DNA of 64,000 bases from Agroathelia rolfsii (taxonomy: Eukaryota; Basidiomycota; Agaricomycetes; Amylocorticiales; Amylocorticiaceae): assembly GCA_018343915.1 (NCBI GenBank), contig JABRWF010000004.1:3162001-3226000 (forward strand). The letters run 5' to 3'. The notes beneath the pieces are model-generated. The model saw nothing but the letters and a program-made list of their open reading frames with translations, was not told the DNA's origin and ran no database searches. Shown piece by piece: positions 59,479-64,000 of this stretch. Made by a program: the position numbers and the translations under genes. How positions within the stretch are numbered: the first letter of the stretch is position 1; each line of letters opens with the position of its first letter.

Positions 59479-61852
59479 TCATAGCTTTCGTGGTCGGGGC
59501 GCCTCAAAGGACATCTTTCCCAGCAGCTCATCTGAGGCCTGGCTGAGACCGCTATAGTCTATGATGCTCGGCACTACAGAGGCAGGTCGGGATGCGAAAG
59601 GAGAAGCCCCACCTTCTTGTGCGGGAGTCGCTCTCCGGTCACCAAGTGGCGATCGAGGACTAGCAGCAGGACCGGGTGTTGCTGGCAGAAGACTGGGCAC
59701 GTCCTGGCTGCTCGTCCTGCGTCTAGTACTACCAGAGCTTATATCCCTAAGGCTTGCGAAGAAAGTCTCCTTCATCTCCTTGAGGCGTGCATCAACTTCC
59801 ATCTCGCTCGTTAACATGGCACCACCTCTAGAATTGCCGGGACCAGTTTGTACATCTGATGATGAGGATGGTACACGCGGTGAATCCCTTGACAAAGCCT
59901 CCCTTGGTGGTCGAACAGTCGGCTCTCGTTCGTGATTCTGTCCCGGCTTGTCTTGTTCCTCTTCTTCTGGTGCCGATCGTGGGCTCCCAGCATTATCTTG
60001 TGCTCGCCTCAGCCCCATTAGGGGTTTGCGAGCATCAATATCCTGAACAAACGCTGATATATCGTCATCTTCTGTATTGGCACTCAAGAAGGAGGCACTC
60101 TAAGAGAATCTGATCAGACAATTTCATATTACTTAAAAGTACTGGGTGCGACGTACCTCCACACGCTCTCGATCCATCGCTGGCCTCTCCTTATCTCTCT
60201 CGGGGCCGGAACTGCCTTCACTCGTAGCACCAACGCTGGATGCGTATCTGTGACCAAAGCTACTTGAATAGCGTTTCCGTCCCGACGTGGGCATCTTTGG
60301 ACGCTCATCGAAACTTGAAGGGAGTGGTATCCGAGCTCCGCCCATGGGTGAGACCGGAACAGGGAACTTGGTCACGCTGGGACCACCAGAGAGCGGGGAT
60401 TGCTGTCGCGTCGACGAAGGCGAATGCAGGGAGGGGGACCCGGATGAAAGGGTAGAGGACTTGAATGGATGAATTGGGTTCACGTTTGGCCGTCTGATAG
60501 GGAGCGGACTCGGTAAAGAGGGTAAATCCTGGAAAAGATCAACCGAGTTAGAGCCTGCCCAAAATGAAAAAGGAGCCTGGTTCTGCTTACAGAGGTTGAG
60601 CCAACGCGACTATTGCTCTCTTTACGTATCCGAGCAGCTGCTGGCACACCGGCTTTACCATCATCCCGCGAGTAGGCCGAGGTCGAGCTGGTAGCCGACA
60701 GAGCAGAGGGGGATACTCCCATTGCAGGCAAAGGACTCCCCGTTGGCGGTCGACTCGCGCCCAAAGGTTTCTCCTTTAGTTTAGGTGATTGGCTGGCGGC
60801 CAGTGGCAACGCTGGTTGTGAGCTTGCTGCAGGGGAGAGCACAAACCGCTCGGCAATAGCGCGAGGGGATGTTGATGGACGGGGTGGAGATGTTGACGTC
60901 TTGATAGGAAAACTACCAGGAGAGCCCGATATGGAATCCCGTTGCTGGTTCTTGACCAAGGTCGGCGTGAACTCAGGTCCTTCTTCTAGAGAGAGGAACC
61001 GCGACGACAGCAGAGATTCCAGGTCTTCCACCCTAAAGTCAGGGTTGGCCAAAAATCTTGATGTGAGTGAGAATGAGCCCATTGGATGAGGGACTGAGGG
61101 GAATGAATGGGTTTGTGTAGCCAGGCTGGACGAGTTCGGGGATAATGGCATGTCTTTCAATGATGTCAGTACCCGTTTGATAAGCAGAGCACTCAAAATG
61201 CCACTCACCAAAATCGAGGGTATCTCTGGGTTGTCCCTGAGGACGCAAGCGTACCGATATGCTAAACGTGCCAGCTCGACCACTGGGCCTTCGAAGGCGC
61301 TTATAAAGCTTCCAAGAAGGCAGCAAGCGTAATAGAGCATACAGACTCCTAAACAACGGAATGCCGTTCTTGTAGAAAGTCGGCGGTGGCACGTCCTCCA
61401 GTGCCCCATTGGGAACTAACTCAAGACTCCAAGTTTCAAGGACGACGAATAATGGCGTGGGGTCGATGCGCATCCGAGACGAGTCAGGGGCATGATAAGT
61501 GAGGACCTGCTTGGACGATAATTCTGGCACGACCAGAACGACTTGCAGATGCAGGGGTTGTGGCGTTCCAGCTGCAGAGATGGATTTGTACATCTTCAGA
61601 TGGTCCTTGAGCAACTCAGAATCGGGTATCTCGATATTGAACTGAACAAAGGGGGTTGTCGGTTGACATGTCAAGTTGAGTAACGCAGTGAGAATGCAAC
61701 ACCCCAAGTACGACACGTACCCATTTGTCAATCTTGCCCTGAGGCCTGTCTGCATCGATTGTGGACCTGGCATGGTTCAAGACTAGCAGCAGCTTTGTGT
61801 AGAAATGGTAGGCTATTTGGTCCGCCTTCTGGGCGTTACTGCCGGTGGACAT
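59479..61852 (-). CDS. ATG13: Autophagy protein Atg13
   Basis: Atg13 is the regulatory subunit of the Atg1 kinase complex that starts autophagy; TORC1 phosphorylates its disordered tail. ATG 61852: MSTGSNAQKADQIAYHFYTK, then LLLVLNHARSTIDADRP, the opening of the HORMA domain. It continues FNIEIPDSELLKDHLKMYKS, LHLQVVLVVPELSSKQVLTY, TPLFVVLETWSLELVPNG and FRSLYALLRLLPSWKLYKRL (61240-61660). The rest is a long Ser/Pro/Arg-rich disordered region with many SP and SPR sites, including FSLTSRFLANPDFRVEDLES and SFGHRYASSVG, the Atg1- and Atg17-binding type segment. The last exon ends DELLGKMSFEAPRPRKL at 59479. Introns at about 61679-61721, 61148-61208, 60530-60590, 60108-60157. The order HORMA then disordered tail is diagnostic. 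Confidence 0.92.
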
Positions 61853-62187
61853 GACGAGCAAGCAAAAAATTCAGATTCAAGCAAGAGTACACATGGAGGC
61901 TGCCATAGATCAGGATCAGATAGAAGTGTGAGCAGAAAGAGACAGAGAGAGGAAATTAGATGCACGCTGCCGCAGCGCACCCGGGCCAGCGCGTGCGGTA
62001 ATGATGAAATATAGATATGGGGCCAGTTGCTTCCTTGGGCGCTGCGACGCGTTAGTCGCCCTCAGCATCACGTGCTTCCCGCTCATCCATCCATCCATCT
62101 CTCCCTCAATCAACTAAATATTATAGCATTTGGTATGTAACATAATAGACCCAGTGTGCCCGAGAAAAATAGTAAATAATGTGCTTA
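61853..62187. other. Intergenic region with a short CATC repeat
   Basis: ATG13 promoter and downstream end of the BRE4-like gene. A (CATC)n/(ATCC)n tract lies at about 62082-62098 (CTCATCCATCCATCC). No gene supported. Confidence 0.4.
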
Positions 62188-64000
62188 TCATACGTCGAGA
62201 TGCTTTTGATCGTATTCCTCCTTCCATCTCGCAAAGCCCTTCAGGGGGACTTCGCCGCAAAGCGCTCGAGTAATCCTGTGCAATTCGTCCACACCCTGAT
62301 TAATCGTATCCATGCCGCCAATCATCCATATCAGAATCAAAATCTGGGGTCAGTACTTTATCATTGTGGTACAAAAGCGTTATCGGACGCACCCGGACGA
62401 CCTCATACACTGCCACCAGTCCAGACGCATAGTACATATAGTTGACCGACTGGACCTCTCTAAAATCAATCACGTTTGTCTGGTCCGTATCCGCTGCTGT
62501 ATTGCCCTCCGTGCTCCGGCTATGGAGCAAGAGACGCTCGAGAAGAGACCGTGGTAACACTTGATGCATAGGTTCAGCCGTGCGCAAAGACTGCGAGATG
62601 AGCGAAAGAACCGCCACGACATCCCCCAGCTATGTGCAATCAAAGTATCAGTTGAATACAGAAGATACCGAGCCCCTAATCCGTCACAACAAAAAGACTT
62701 ACAAAATTCGGGTTGAGAACCCGGGTGCTATGCAGGAACTTGACCCTCCACTCATCAGACATCTGGCTCAGGGCGCCTCCCATCTGTGGAAAGTTCAGAA
62801 TGATGGTGGGTCAGCCGGTTATCACTTTCAACAAAGCCATGCGCATGAATAAAAAGACGCGCTTGCTTACCAGTGCAAGCGAGCTCAGTATCTCAGTCTC
62901 GGTCTCCATCAGCTGCTGGTACTCCTTTTGGGGCCATGCACCCCTCAAATTACCCTCCCATTTAGCCATGTCCGTCAACCTCCTCACTTCCGTGATTTCT
63001 TCGGCAGCCACGACAAGTTGGGACCTAAATGAGGCTAGCCACTGTGCCTTAGACGCTTCGCTAGAGTTGGCGGAAGAGGCAGACGTCTCGGAAATCCAGA
63101 AAGAGATCAAGAAGGAGTAAAGGTTGTTGAGCGTCATGATCGTGCGCGCGTTGCGCAAGCGGACAGCTTTGCGGCCGGATTGCGGGGGGATAAGCATCAT
63201 GATAAACGAGGCAGCAGAACCTGAAGAGAGCGCTAATCAATGGACAGCCAATAGTATAATGTTCTGGCGAAACTACAAACCAATTATGACAAGCGTCCAT
63301 CTTTTCCAAGCGACGGACCAACCTGTTCCAGGTGAAGCTATTTGAACAAGATTCTGATCCACTTGCGAATATCCGATGATAAGAGCAAAAGTTGCCTTGA
63401 GAAATGATCAATTTCAGCCAATTGCGCTTTCTCCTCAAAGAGAAAATCCATACACAGGCCAGAATAACACCAGGCTGAATCGCTGGGGGCGTATAAAGAC
63501 GAAGCCAAAGTACGGGCACAAAGAATACTGCCGAGCTAGCAGCAATTCCATACACACTGTATCCATTCCCGTTACCTGTCGGGAAACCACCGACAATTAG
63601 GTATGTCTCTTTTTGGCCCTTGATATTGACATACCAATGTACCATGCGAGAAGACCCAAGATGAGGCCGACGATAGTTCCAGCTAAACGAATAACATAAC
63701 TAAGATCACAGTCAGTTAGTAAGTGATGTGAGTTATGTAGCAGATAGAGCTTACTTGAACATCTGGTCCGAAGCATAAATGTTCAACGTCGTTTGCGCCA
63801 TGATCAACGCCCATAATCCCTTTTCCTTGTAGTAAAATTCTAAAACACACCCACACACAATATCAATATACTCTCCAAAAGCTGGCTTTTGCACGAACAC
63901 TAACCTGCCGACTTGCTGAAAACCGACGGGAGGAACAGTGCGACAGAGAGGAAGGCGTATTTGAACGCGAACTAGGAGGGAACATTAGAAATTCGATTAT
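62188..64000 (-). CDS. BRE4/ArAE-type multi-pass membrane transporter (3' part, runs off the window)
   Basis: Fungal relatives of brefeldin A sensitivity protein 4, with an aromatic-acid exporter-like six-helix module followed by a DUF2421-type domain. The visible exons give FAFKYAFLSVALFLPSVFS (after an acceptor near 63972), KGLWALIMAQTTLNIYASDQ, RLAGTIVGLILGLLAWY, PTGNGNGYSVYGIAASSAVF, ASFIIMLIPPQSGRKAVRLR, and the cytosolic part NARTIMTLNNLYSFLISFWI, RSQLVVAAEEITEVRRLTDM, AMHQVLPRSLL-type EPMHQVLPRSLLERLLLHSR, NYMYYASGLVAVYEVVR. A last intron joins to ILILIWMIGGMDTINQGVDE and the end KEEYDQKHLDV at TGA 62188-62190. The substrate is unknown. The N-terminal exons lie beyond position 64000. 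Confidence 0.85.

Overview
The window is nuclear DNA of a filamentous basidiomycete, most likely an Agaricomycete. Almost every gene is broken by short introns of about 50 to 70 nt with GTRNGY-type donors and CTNA-type branch sites. The gene content is fungal (ATG13, PEX6, a fused ARG5,6 enzyme, CE16 esterases, a GH128 glucanase), and one gene belongs to the seven-helix DUF6534 family that is abundant in mushrooms. All assignments come from reading translations by eye; no database search was run. Coordinates given for spliced genes are spans from start codon to stop codon and include introns.

Layout. 1-4.4 kb: 5' part of a Mediator Med4-like gene (-), then a GEF1/CLC-type chloride transporter (+). 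4.9-6.1 kb: an intronless gene of unknown function (+). 6.3-10.6 kb: MMS19 (-). 10.7-12.1 kb: a gene-free block with terminal and internal inverted repeats, best read as a non-autonomous DNA transposon. 12.4-17.3 kb: UNC93-like transporter (-) and PhoD-like phosphatase (+), divergent. 17.6-18.8 kb: secreted GH128 glucanase (-). 20.4-30.7 kb: a dense housekeeping block: SDHAF3 (-), PEX6 (-), GAR1 (+), Mis14/Nsl1 (-), an eEF1A-type lysine methyltransferase (+) and NDUFAF7 (-). 31.2-37.4 kb: RIX7/NVL ribosome-assembly ATPase and ARG5,6, both (+), with a marked GC-rich codon bias. 38.4-43.7 kb: a Ser/Pro-rich protein, the DUF6534 membrane protein and an NmrA-like oxidoreductase, all (-). 44.2 kb: a Tom6-like small membrane protein (+). 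44.8-51.1 kb: three tandem CE16 esterase copies (-), the first a pseudogene. 52.6-62 kb: two-box mitochondrial HMG protein (-), Med8 (+), an APH-fold pseudokinase-like protein (-), a coiled-coil/PHD-like/chromodomain protein (-) and ATG13 (-). 62.2-64 kb: 3' part of a BRE4/ArAE-type multi-pass transporter (-).

Functional themes. There is no secondary-metabolite or defence cluster. Mitochondrial functions recur: SDHAF3 (complex II assembly), NDUFAF7 (complex I assembly), ARG5,6, an Abf2-like HMG protein and a Tom6-like subunit. Two Mediator subunits lie 54 kb apart and are not an operon. Secreted polysaccharide-acting enzymes (GH128 and the CE16 array) have clear TATA boxes, unlike the housekeeping genes. 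The strongest candidates for something undescribed are the 1.4 kb inverted-repeat element between MMS19 and the UNC93-like gene, and the protein joining an N-terminal coiled coil, an incomplete PHD finger and a chromodomain, whose frame depends on an 8-nt microexon.
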